Source of the DNA: G963668655 sp963668655
GTDB taxonomy: Bacteria > Myxococcota_A > SURF-8
Assembly (NCBI GenBank): GCA_963668655.2
Contig: CAXXPQ010000003.1
Location: forward strand, 248,001 to 312,000
Length of the DNA: 64,000 nt
Direction: 5' to 3'
Shown here piece after piece: positions 52,433-60,384 of this stretch (the stretch's first letter is position 1; every line of letters begins with the position of its first letter). Both the position numbers and the translations under genes were made by a program. The notes under the pieces were generated by a model that was not told where the DNA came from, did no database searches, and was given only the letters and a program-made list of their open reading frames with translations.

Positions 52433-54505
52433 ATGACGTATCCGCCGCTCTCCGCGAACCGCGTTTCGTGGATCGTTCTCCTGTTGATTTTCCTTCTGAC
52501 GGCCTGCTCCGGCTCGGAAAACGCCCCCGATGGCGATACCGACACCGACCCGCCCGCCGCTGATGGCGATTCGGACGGAGGCTCGGACGCCGATTTCTCA
52601 GAAGAAGACTCGGACAATGATTCCGACGGCGACGGCGATCCGGATGAAAACGGCGAAACCGAACCTCCGGAGACGATCAACGGTTTCATCCTCCTGGAAG
52701 CCGACGCCGAATCCGTTCAGGCAGACATCGAACAGGCGGCGGCCTACGGAGCCAATCACGTACAGCTTTCCCACAATCTCATCATGGAAATCGATGAAAT
52801 CCTCGGGGATTCCGAAGAAGTTCAGACCCGGGTGGACCTTTTGAACCAGGGCATCGATCAGGCCCATCAACTGGGGATGAAGGCCTTCATCTGGGCGCAC
52901 GAGTTCTCCGAAACGCCGCTCGGCATCTGCTACGCCCCGGATTCCGAAATCTGGACCTCCCGCATCGAGGCCTATCGCCGGGGCTTCGAAAAACTGCCGG
53001 GACTCGACGGCGTGATCCTGATGTTCGGCTCCTCGCCGCGTTCTCCCTGGGAGACGGTCTGCAACTGCGACTGGTGCACCGACACCTACGGCGGCACGCT
53101 TCTGGACAGCCCGCCGCAGTCGGAACGCATCCGGCTGATCGTCGAGCACATCGGCGGGGCCATCGTCAACGAGATGGGCAAGGAACTCTTCGTGCGCACC
53201 TTCGTACATGAACCCAACGAAATCGACTGGCATTCCGATGGGTTACGCGCCGCCGAAGGCGTGGCTTTCACCGGGATGCACAAGGCGGCCGTGCAGGACT
53301 GGCAACCCTACAATCCCCCGCATCCCAGCATGGGAAACATCGGCGATCATCCCTGCATCATGGAAGTGGACGTGGCCGGGGAATACTACGGGCAGTCGGT
53401 GCTTCCTTTCGCGGCTCCGGGCTATTATCGCTATCGCATGAACCACATGTGGAAAAACCGGGGGCTGGGCACGGCCATTCGCATTTCCCGGGACGGGCAC
53501 CATACCTTCGGAACGCCCAATGAAATCAACATCAAGACCATCATCCGCCTGCTGGACGAACCGAAAACGGACCTGGATTTGATCTGGAGCGACTTTCTTC
53601 GGGAACGTTACGGACTGGCGAAAGGCGCGGATCAGGCCGCGCTTCAACGTATTTTAGCGGAAAGTTTTCCCATTCGCCGCAAATGCCATTACGCCCTGGG
53701 AATCTGGGCCCACGACCAGAGCAGCCGATTGCCGAAGGACGACGGTCTGGAGCAATTCACCCTGCGCGGCGATATGCCGAAATGGAATGCCGAATATACC
53801 GAAATATGGAACGAATTGCGCTCGCCGACGATGCGGACGGTGCTCAAACTGTGGCAGGAAGGCAGCGAGGCGGTGGACCTGGCCGATGAGGCCCTTTCGG
53901 ACCTGCCCGAACTGGAAACTCGCCTAAGCACCGAAGATTTCGAGGATATTTCCGAGCGCATCCGCCATCAGGCCTTCGATGCCCGGGCCTGGCGGGCCGT
54001 GGATCTGTACGTCTGGGCGAAAAAAGCCTCCGCCCTGGCGGAGGGAGACGAGGCCGCAACCCTTTCCGCCTATGCGCTCTGGGCTAGACAGAAGCTTGGA
54101 ATCATTAAGGAAAACATGATCCAGGACGGTTTCTCCGGCGCGGACCTGTCTTCTCCGGAGTTGATCCAGCGTTTTTTGGACAACACCACGGAGCCCGACG
54201 CCGAAAACGTCGTCGAACCGCCCGAGGCGCTCTTTTTTCCCGTGCGAATTCAAGAGGTTACGAAGAACTCGGCCACGGTGAGAATCACGGCGCGCCGCCA
54301 AGTGAAAGCCAGCCTGGATTACGGCCCTTCCCTGCCGAACTACGGGCAAGAAATCGACCTGGGGACGCTGAACGCGGGCGAGGAAAAAACGGTCGTTCTG
54401 GAAAATCTGGAACCGAACAGCCGTACCGTCGTCCGCATCCGGGAAACCGGATCGGAGGCGATGTGGGTCGGGGGCGACTTCTGGATCTTCACGAAAGCGG
54501 AGTGA
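52433..54505 (+). CDS. Glycosidase-like lipoprotein (GH67-like barrel with C-terminal Fn3-like domain)
   Basis: 690 residues. A type II signal ends in LTAC (lipid-bound Cys25). An acidic Asp/Gly/Ser linker (about 29-78) follows, typical of lipoproteins in this kind of genome. The next about 500 residues look like a TIM-barrel glycosidase: LLEADAESVQADIEQAAAYG at the start, VILMFGSSPRSPWE mid-barrel, and HPCIMEVDVAGEYYGQS, which resembles the alpha-glucuronidase (GH67) segment. The catalytic pair is not confirmed. The last about 90 residues form a fibronectin-III-like domain. The ATG at 52433 (GAGG upstream) replaces an extended frame. Likely surface-exposed and acting on plant or bacterial polysaccharide. 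Confidence 0.75.
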   Translation: MTYPPLSANRVSWIVLLLIFLLTACSGSENAPDGDTDTDPPAADGDSDGGSDADFSEEDSDNDSDGDGDPDENGETEPPETINGFILLEADAESVQADIEQAAAYGANHVQLSHNLIMEIDEILGDSEEVQTRVDLLNQGIDQAHQLGMKAFIWAHEFSETPLGICYAPDSEIWTSRIEAYRRGFEKLPGLDGVILMFGSSPRSPWETVCNCDWCTDTYGGTLLDSPPQSERIRLIVEHIGGAIVNEMGKELFVRTFVHEPNEIDWHSDGLRAAEGVAFTGMHKAAVQDWQPYNPPHPSMGNIGDHPCIMEVDVAGEYYGQSVLPFAAPGYYRYRMNHMWKNRGLGTAIRISRDGHHTFGTPNEINIKTIIRLLDEPKTDLDLIWSDFLRERYGLAKGADQAALQRILAESFPIRRKCHYALGIWAHDQSSRLPKDDGLEQFTLRGDMPKWNAEYTEIWNELRSPTMRTVLKLWQEGSEAVDLADEALSDLPELETRLSTEDFEDISERIRHQAFDARAWRAVDLYVWAKKASALAEGDEAATLSAYALWARQKLGIIKENMIQDGFSGADLSSPELIQRFLDNTTEPDAENVVEPPEALFFPVRIQEVTKNSATVRITARRQVKASLDYGPSLPNYGQEIDLGTLNAGEEKTVVLENLEPNSRTVVRIRETGSEAMWVGGDFWIFTKAE

Positions 54506-54532
54506 TTCAGACGGTCCGTCCGGCCGGTTTTC

Positions 54533-54556
54533 GGGCTGGTGGTAGTACCACCAGCC
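54533..54556 (+). terminator. Hairpin after the glycosidase-like gene
   Basis: A GGCTGGTGGTA / TACCACCAGCC stem (11 bp, one-base centre) 28 bases after the stop. The following sequence has only a weak T-run, so termination would be less certain than at other sites here. Confidence 0.6.
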
Positions 54557-54730
54557 GGCTGTTAATACTTTTGTAAAAAAGTTAGACGCCCCGAACATTG
54601 TCTTCCATGGGGGAACGGCTCGCGTCGCCCGGCGTCCGAAAGCGCCGTCTCACCGATTTTTCATTCCACGTTTTTTGTCCGTCCCGTGTTATAGTGTTCT
54701 CCGTTCCGATTCGAAACGGAGTCTCGAAAG

Positions 54731-56158
54731 ATGAAGAAATCCATTCTCGTGGTCACGGAAAACCGCAGCGCCTCCGATGCCATTTCGGGCGGGTTGTCGA
54801 ACCGCTACGAATCCTCGTTTCTGGACAACCTGGAAGACGGTCCGCTGGCCGCGCTTTCTTCCAAATCTTTCGAGGTTCTTTTCGCGGACATCGACGCGCT
54901 TCTGTCCGGCCTGCGCCTGAAAGACGATTTGAAAGAGATTGAAACCCTGCTCCAGCGCATCCGAAACCGGCTCCCCGGCGCTCATATCGTGGTCATGACT
55001 TCGCCGGATCGAATTCGCGAAACCGTCAACGTCATCCAGGCCGGGGCGAGCGCGTATCTGACCTACCCCATCGATCCGCTGGAAATTCGCCACACGATGG
55101 AAAGCCTTCAGGAAACCCGCCAGATGCAGCTGGAACTGAATTACCTGCGCGACCAGTTCTGGCAGGTGGACGCCTGGGAGCTTGTCCGAACCAACAGCTC
55201 GAAAATGCAGGAGGTTTTCAGCAAGGTCCGTACGGTGGCGGCCAAAAAGGTCACGGTGCTGCTTACCGGGGAAACGGGCACCGGAAAGGGTGTCATCGCC
55301 CGGCTTCTACACCAGCACAGCAAGCGCGGCAGCGACCAGTTCATCGGCGTGCATTGCGGCGCGATTCCGGACACGCTGCTGGAAAGCGAGCTGTTCGGCC
55401 ACGAAAAAGGCGCATTCACCGGCGCCACCCGCCAGAAACCCGGAAAATTCGAAATCGCCAACGGCGGCACGATCTTCCTGGACGAAATCGGCACCATCAC
55501 GCCCTCGATGCAGGTCAAACTTCTCCAGATCCTCCAGGAAGGCGTCATCCAGCGAATCGGCAACGACAAACCGGTGGAAGTGGACGTGCGCATCATCGCC
55601 GCCACGAACGAGGATCTCAATCGCCGCCGGCTGGACGGCACCTTTCGCGGAGATCTTTTCTACCGGCTGAACGTCTTCCCCATCGAACTGCCTCCGCTCA
55701 GGGATCGGCTGGAAGACATTCCGCTGCTGGTGGAAGTCTTCCTGGCCCGCTTGAATCGCCTGTACCTGAAGAATATCAGCTACATCCATCGCGACGTCCT
55801 GGAGGCCTTCCGCCGGTACGACTGGCCCGGCAATATTCGTGAACTGGAAAACCTGGTGGAACGGGCCTATCTGCTGGAGGAATCCGACACGCTTTCCCCC
55901 GAATGCTTCCCCAACGATCTGTTTTCGACGGTGGGCGCGGAGATGGGTCTTTCGGTGGATCCGGACCTGACCCTGGCCGATTTCCGGCGCGCCTGTTACG
56001 AATCCCTTGAAGCTCAATACTTGAACGAACTGCTTTCCAAACACAAGGGCGTCATCGGCCGGAGCGCCGAGGCTGCGGGCATCACTCCCCGGCAACTGCA
56101 TCGCCTGATGGCGAAACATAATATAAGCAAGGAAGCGTACAAATCCGGTTCGGCGTAA
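54731..56158 (+). CDS. Sigma-54-dependent transcriptional activator with divergent receiver domain
   Basis: 475 residues. Residues 1-130 look like a receiver fold (ILVVTENRSASDAISGG, EVLFADIDALL), but the conserved switch Lys region reads YLTYPIDPLEI without lysine, so phosphorylation control is doubtful. The AAA+ domain has LTGETGTGKGVIARLL (Walker A), the sigma-54 contact motif GAFTGA, FLDEIGTITPSMQVKLL and RLNVFPIELPPLRDR. The C-terminus is a Fis-type helix-turn-helix (LNELLSKHKGVIGRSAEAAG). No partner kinase is adjacent. A sigma-54 promoter lies 414 bases downstream, before the OB-fold/HU pair, a plausible target. Confidence 0.92.
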   Translation: MKKSILVVTENRSASDAISGGLSNRYESSFLDNLEDGPLAALSSKSFEVLFADIDALLSGLRLKDDLKEIETLLQRIRNRLPGAHIVVMTSPDRIRETVNVIQAGASAYLTYPIDPLEIRHTMESLQETRQMQLELNYLRDQFWQVDAWELVRTNSSKMQEVFSKVRTVAAKKVTVLLTGETGTGKGVIARLLHQHSKRGSDQFIGVHCGAIPDTLLESELFGHEKGAFTGATRQKPGKFEIANGGTIFLDEIGTITPSMQVKLLQILQEGVIQRIGNDKPVEVDVRIIAATNEDLNRRRLDGTFRGDLFYRLNVFPIELPPLRDRLEDIPLLVEVFLARLNRLYLKNISYIHRDVLEAFRRYDWPGNIRELENLVERAYLLEESDTLSPECFPNDLFSTVGAEMGLSVDPDLTLADFRRACYESLEAQYLNELLSKHKGVIGRSAEAAGITPRQLHRLMAKHNISKEAYKSGSA

Positions 56159-56571
56159 CGACGTCGCTCCGGCGATTTCATCGATCCATTCAATATCTTA
56201 TCTGGCCGATTTCGGACACAGCACTTCTGATTTAATGTACTTTTCGGAACTTCGATGTCCTATACAAATATTATTGTGTCTTTCTAAGTAGTTATACGAC
56301 ATAGTTCCCCCCTAGCTCACGCAACCTGTCCTCGATAGCACTCGCCATCGGACATCCAATATCCGGTTGCAAACACGGACGGAAAACGGAATTTTCCGCA
56401 CCGGCATTTCCCAGCCCTCCCGACGAGCATTCCATATCTTTACAATTCACATCAACTAATCGCTGTAAGATTTTATTTATACAATTATTTTTCCGATTAT
56501 TCATTATTTATAATCGATCGGACAAGGAACCGAAAACCCTTTGAAATCCGTCCATGCACGAAAATACGAAC
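56159..56571. other. AT-rich intergenic region upstream of a sigma-54 promoter
   Basis: About 410 bases markedly poorer in G+C than the surroundings. It would hold enhancer sites for the neighbouring activator. A minus-strand frame of 70 codons (56292-56504) with six cysteines is present but has no ribosome-binding site and no recognised family. No repeats or RNA gene seen. Confidence 0.5.
56292..56504 (-). CDS. Doubtful small cysteine-containing ORF
   Basis: 70 codons on the minus strand; the sequence carries CSSGG, CLQP and GCPMASA cysteines and ends RLRELGGNYVV. There is no ribosome-binding site and the first half is AT-rich. It could be a small protein or an accidental frame in a regulatory region. 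Confidence 0.2.
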   Translation of the reverse strand: MNNRKNNCINKILQRLVDVNCKDMECSSGGLGNAGAENSVFRPCLQPDIGCPMASAIEDRLRELGGNYVV

Positions 56572-56572
56572 T

Positions 56573-56588
56573 TGGCACGAGTCGTGCT
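56573..56588 (+). promoter_or_regulatory. Sigma-54 (-24/-12) promoter
   Basis: TGGCACGAGTCGTGCT has GG at 56574-56575 and GC at 56586-56587 with exactly ten bases between them. It matches TGGCACG-N4-TTGCT apart from GTGC at -12. The start would be near 56598, 45 bases before the GTG of the OB-fold gene. The motif is itself palindromic (GCACGA-g-TCGTGC). Confidence 0.7.
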
Positions 56589-56642
56589 TGGGTGACGAGA
56601 ATTCCAAACGCCACTGGTCGAATGCCCGAAAGGAATCGAGGA

Positions 56643-56897
56643 GTGCAAGGCAAGGAAAACACCCCTGAAATCACGCTAAACGGAATCATCACCGCCAATG
56701 CCTGGAGCGAAAACGATACCGTCACGGGCGTCGTCATCGCCGTGGACGGAGAGAAAGAATATCTCATCCGGGAAGGCCCCTTGCTGAAAGACCTGATTTT
56801 TCACGTCCGGCAGGAAGTCGAAGTGACCGGAATGCTCTTCAAGGACGAGAAGGGAAAGCCCGTCCTTTCCGTTACCGGTTTTCGTGTGTGTTCCTAA
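56643..56897 (+). CDS. Small OB-fold-like protein
   Basis: About 84 residues. The core EITLNGIITANAWSENDTV, GVVIAVDGEKEYLI, EVEVTGMLFKDEKGKPVLSVTGFRV has the strand pattern of an OB fold (BOF/YgiW or nucleic-acid binding type). The start is uncertain: GTG at 56643 has an AAAGGA site and is chosen; ATG at 56622 has none. Downstream of a sigma-54 promoter and 29 bases upstream of the HU-like gene, with which it is probably co-transcribed. Confidence 0.7.
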   Translation: MQGKENTPEITLNGIITANAWSENDTVTGVVIAVDGEKEYLIREGPLLKDLIFHVRQEVEVTGMLFKDEKGKPVLSVTGFRVCS

Positions 56898-56926
56898 ACG
56901 TTTTCCATCCAACCAAGGAGAAATCC

Positions 56927-57337
56927 ATGCCCGTCAAGAAGAAAGAAGCCAAGAAGCCCGCCGAGAAGAAGACGACGACAAAGAAGGCCGAAGCCAAAAA
57001 GGCCCCGGCGCAGACCACCGCCGCCGCCGCCGCGAAGAACATGACCAAGACCCAGATCGTCGCCCATTTCGCCGAGAAGTTCAAACTGACCAAGGACACC
57101 GCCGGCGGCATCCTGGACGAATTCGCGGCGCTTTCCGTGTCCGAGACGAAACGCACCGGCGCGTTCACGATTCCCGGCCTGGGCAAACTGACCCTGAAGA
57201 AACGCGAAGCCCGCATGGGACGCAACCCCGCCACCGGCGAAACCATCAAAATCCCGGCCAAGACCGTCGTGAAGATGCGCCTGTCCAAAACACTCACGGA
57301 CGCCATCGTTCCCGCCAAGAAAAAGGCCAAAAAATAA
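56927..57337 (+). CDS. HU-family DNA-binding protein with Lys/Ala-rich N-terminal tail
   Basis: 136 residues. The first about 40 are a histone-H1-like tail (repeats of KKA, KKPAEKK, TTKKAEAKKAPAQ); the rest is an HU/IHF-type domain (MTKTQIVAHFAEKF, GAFTIPGLGKLTLKKREAR, GRNPATGETIKIPAKT, KMRLSKTLTDAI). HU proteins bend and compact DNA; the added tail should increase non-specific binding, as in lysine-rich HU variants of actinobacteria and some deltaproteobacteria. The ATG at 56927 has AAGGAG. It follows the OB-fold gene behind a sigma-54 promoter. Confidence 0.92.
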   Translation: MPVKKKEAKKPAEKKTTTKKAEAKKAPAQTTAAAAAKNMTKTQIVAHFAEKFKLTKDTAGGILDEFAALSVSETKRTGAFTIPGLGKLTLKKREARMGRNPATGETIKIPAKTVVKMRLSKTLTDAIVPAKKKAKK

Positions 57338-57346
57338 GAGTGAAAT

Positions 57347-57420
57347 CCACTTGCTTGGGGGATGAATTCATGCGAAACTGATCCCCGCGTGTCTTCCAAG
57401 CAGGTGGTTTTCCTCTTCTT
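57347..57420 (+). terminator. Intrinsic terminator after the HU gene
   Basis: Arms CCACTTGCTTGG (57347-57358) and CCAAGCAGGTGG (57396-57407), with an inner GGGGAT/ATCCCC pair, form a stem-loop followed by a T-rich tract. pgsB starts about 20 bases later. Confidence 0.7.
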
Positions 57421-57440
57421 TTTTCGTGAAAGCATTGTCG

Positions 57441-58637
57441 ATGACCATTGTCGAGTACCTGGCCGTATTGGCTGTCGCAATGATCGGACTCGGCCTGGTC
57501 GAGTACGGAGTGCATCGCCGTCGCCTGAACCGGATCCCCATCCGCATCCATGTGGCCGGAACCCGGGGAAAATCCAGCGTCACCCGCCTGATCGCCGCCG
57601 GTCTGAACGGCGCCGGAATCCCCACCGTCGCCAAAACCACCGGCACGCTGGCGCGGATGATTCTTCCCGAAGGGCGGGAAATTCCCGTCTACCGCCCCTC
57701 CGGCGCGAACATCATCGAACAAAAACGTATCGTTCACGCGGCGTGCAGCATCGGCGCCCGGGCGGTGGTCATGGAATGCATGGCGCTTCAGCCTCTTCTA
57801 CATTGGGTGCTTGAGCATCGCATCGTTCACGCGACCCACGGCATCATCACCAACGCCCGAGCCGACCACCTGGACGTCATGGGCCCCGGCGAGATCGACG
57901 TGGCGAAAGCCCTGGCGGGAATGGTTCCCCGAAACGGAACCCTGTTCACCTCCGAACAGCGCCACATTCAGGTGTTCGAAGACGCCGCGAAGGATCGCAA
58001 CACCCGCATGGAGTGGGTGCCGGAGTCCGCCTTTTTCGACGTAAGCGACGAAGACCTGAAAGGCTTTGCCTATTCGGAACACAAGGAAAACGTGGCCCTG
58101 GCGTTGCGGGTGCTTGCGGAATTCGGCGTGGATCGCGAAACCGCCATGAAGGGGATGTGGAACACCCGGCCGGACCCCGGAGCCTTGACCGAATACGACG
58201 TGAACTTCTTCGGCCGACGCATCGTCTTTATCAACGGTTTCGCCGCCAACGATCCCGAATCCACCGAGCGGATCTGGGATTACGCCCGGGAAAAATACGC
58301 GGACCTGGGCCACCGCATCGGCGTCTTCAACCTGCGGGCGGACCGCCCTTCCCGCACACTGCAAATGGCCCGGGACGCCACGTTCTGGCATCAGGCCGAC
58401 CGCATCGTTCTCATGGGCACAGGAGCCTATCTCTTCGCCCGGATCGCCGCGAAGGTGGGCATCGATCCCTATCGTTTCATCGTCGCCGACGCCGAACGCA
58501 CCGAGGATATTTTCGAGTCCATTATCGACGCCTGTCAACAGAATTCCCTGGTGGTGGGCATGGGAAACATCGGCGGGCAGGGCCTGAACCTGGCCCGCTA
58601 TTTCCAGAATCGCGCCATGATTGAGAGCGAATCATGA
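57441..58637 (+). CDS. pgsB: Poly-gamma-glutamate synthase PgsB (CapB) ligase subunit
   Basis: ATP-dependent amide ligase that adds glutamate to the growing poly-gamma-glutamate chain at the membrane. 398 residues with an N-terminal membrane anchor (EYLAVLAVAMIGLGLVEYG), the Mur-ligase-type P-loop GTRGKSSVTRL and the motif ECMALQPLLHWVLEHRI. The start is set at the ATG at 57441; GTG at 57426 is in frame. It overlaps pgsC by 4 bases. First gene of a five-gene cluster. Confidence 0.95.
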   Translation: MTIVEYLAVLAVAMIGLGLVEYGVHRRRLNRIPIRIHVAGTRGKSSVTRLIAAGLNGAGIPTVAKTTGTLARMILPEGREIPVYRPSGANIIEQKRIVHAACSIGARAVVMECMALQPLLHWVLEHRIVHATHGIITNARADHLDVMGPGEIDVAKALAGMVPRNGTLFTSEQRHIQVFEDAAKDRNTRMEWVPESAFFDVSDEDLKGFAYSEHKENVALALRVLAEFGVDRETAMKGMWNTRPDPGALTEYDVNFFGRRIVFINGFAANDPESTERIWDYAREKYADLGHRIGVFNLRADRPSRTLQMARDATFWHQADRIVLMGTGAYLFARIAAKVGIDPYRFIVADAERTEDIFESIIDACQQNSLVVGMGNIGGQGLNLARYFQNRAMIESES

Positions 58638-59080
58638 TGGAACTTCTTCCCCTGTCGGTGGGCATCGGCCTGGCCGTCGGCATGCTGTTCACCGAAATCT
58701 TCGGCATCGCCACCGGCGGATTGATCGTCCCCGGCTACGTCGCGCTGTCTCTGCATCAACCCCAGGATCTCCTGGTCACCCTGATCGCGTCCTTCGCGAC
58801 GCTGGGCATCGTGCGGGCGCTTTCCACGTTTCTTATCATTTACGGACGCCGCCGGACCGCCCTGATGATCCTGATCGGTTATATCCTGGGCATGTTCATC
58901 AGCGGATGGCTCGGAACCAGCCAGATGCCCTACGACGTGATCGGCTTCATCATCCCCAGCCTGATCGCCATCTGGATGGACCGGCAGGGCATTCTTCAGA
59001 CGCTGGCCTCGCTTTCCATCGTATCCGTTATCGTACGTCTGATCCTCATTCTGGCCTTCGGACAGGAGGTGCTGGGATGA
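58634..59080 (+). CDS. pgsC: Poly-gamma-glutamate synthase membrane subunit PgsC (CapC)
   Basis: 148-residue integral membrane partner of PgsB, with four to five hydrophobic helices and the family start SVGIGLAVGMLFTEIFG followed by GGLIVPGYVAL. The gene overlaps pgsB and pgsW by 4 bases each, so stoichiometric production is expected. With PgsB it forms the synthase core. Confidence 0.94.
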   Translation: MMELLPLSVGIGLAVGMLFTEIFGIATGGLIVPGYVALSLHQPQDLLVTLIASFATLGIVRALSTFLIIYGRRRTALMILIGYILGMFISGWLGTSQMPYDVIGFIIPSLIAIWMDRQGILQTLASLSIVSVIVRLILILAFGQEVLG

Positions 59081-60222
59081 AAAATCTCTACTGGCGCCCC
59101 CAACGCATCTCCCTGCATCTGCTCTGGATCGTGGCTCTGGTCGCCATCGGCGGCCTGGTCGCGGTGGAAAATTACACGGTCCAGGAGAAACAGCCTCATT
59201 ATTCCATGAAAATCAAGGCATCGAGGCTCGCCGCCCAGGCCTTCGACGTGATCCGGGCGGAAAAAACGCGCTTGGGAATCCCCATCGACGAGGAATCCGA
59301 TCCCGCCAAAACGGGCATGATCGGCATCCTGCTTTCGCCGCTGACCACCAATCCCGGCCACCTGCCGTCCAAGCAGACCTCGGCCAATCCCAATTTCGCC
59401 GCCGTGATGGTGCACCTGCTGAAACGCGCGGGCGTGTCGGAAGGCGACAAGGTGGCCGTGGGAGTCTCGGGCTCCTTCCCTTCCATCAACGTCTGCGTTC
59501 TGGCGGCCCTGTACACGCTGAAGGTCGATCCGGTCATCATCGCCAGCGCCGGTTCCTCCCAATGGGGCGCGAACAATCCCGAATTCATGTGGCCGGACAT
59601 GGAGAAACTGCTTGCGGAAAAACACCTTTTCCCCTACCGCTCCGTGGCCATCTCCCGCGGCGGCATCGACGATCGCGCCCTGGGACTGCCCCGGGAATCC
59701 AGAAAGTCGCTGGACAAGGTCATCGAGCGCAGCGGCGCCATGCCGCTGGTGGTGAGCAACTTCACGGAGTCCGTGGAACTGCGGATGAAACTGTTCCAGG
59801 AGCATTCGGGAGACTCGGAATACGCCGCCTACATCAACGTGGGAGGCGGCACCACGTCCGTGGGCACCAAGGTGGGCAAGCAGATGTTCCGCCCCGGCCT
59901 GAACCGCTCGCTTCCCCGGGGGGCGGCCCATATCGATTCCGTGATGACGCGCTTCGCCCTGGAGGAAATCCCGGTGATCCACCTCTCCAAAATCAACGAG
60001 ATCGCCGAACGATACGGTCTGCCGCTCCAGCCTCTGAAAACGCCGAAGGCCGGCGAGGGGCAGATCTTCTACAAGGAAGTCCACAGCCCGCTGCTCGCGG
60101 CGACCGTTCTCCTGCTTATCATCGGCCTGCTGATCGTTTTCATCCGCCTGGACTGGGGATACCGTTTTTTCAACGCCAATCGCAAGGAATCCGGTTCCTC
60201 GCGGCCGGAACGCATGATCTGA
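59077..60222 (+). CDS. pgsW: PgsW-like poly-gamma-glutamate system protein
   Basis: 381 residues. A membrane anchor near residues 14-31 and a C-terminal transmembrane helix (TVLLLIIGLLIVFIRL) flank a large domain with VAVGVSGSFPSINVCVLAAL and NVGGGTTSVGTKVG. This is the protein that accompanies PgsB and PgsC in spirochetes and some deltaproteobacteria where the usual PgsA/CapA is missing. The ATG overlaps the pgsC stop (ATGA). Confidence 0.85.
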   Translation: MKNLYWRPQRISLHLLWIVALVAIGGLVAVENYTVQEKQPHYSMKIKASRLAAQAFDVIRAEKTRLGIPIDEESDPAKTGMIGILLSPLTTNPGHLPSKQTSANPNFAAVMVHLLKRAGVSEGDKVAVGVSGSFPSINVCVLAALYTLKVDPVIIASAGSSQWGANNPEFMWPDMEKLLAEKHLFPYRSVAISRGGIDDRALGLPRESRKSLDKVIERSGAMPLVVSNFTESVELRMKLFQEHSGDSEYAAYINVGGGTTSVGTKVGKQMFRPGLNRSLPRGAAHIDSVMTRFALEEIPVIHLSKINEIAERYGLPLQPLKTPKAGEGQIFYKEVHSPLLAATVLLLIIGLLIVFIRLDWGYRFFNANRKESGSSRPERMI

Positions 60223-60384
60223 CTCGAATGAAAACGTCGCGATTCACGACCGAGGGAACGCCTCCGATGTAGACACATCCTCTTCGATTCCGTGTCCCGA
60301 GTTCACGCAGACATCCGATTGCAAAAACGCTCTCCCATCGCGGCGTCCGGTTCCGAAACAACAATCATGCAAAGGAGAATTCCG

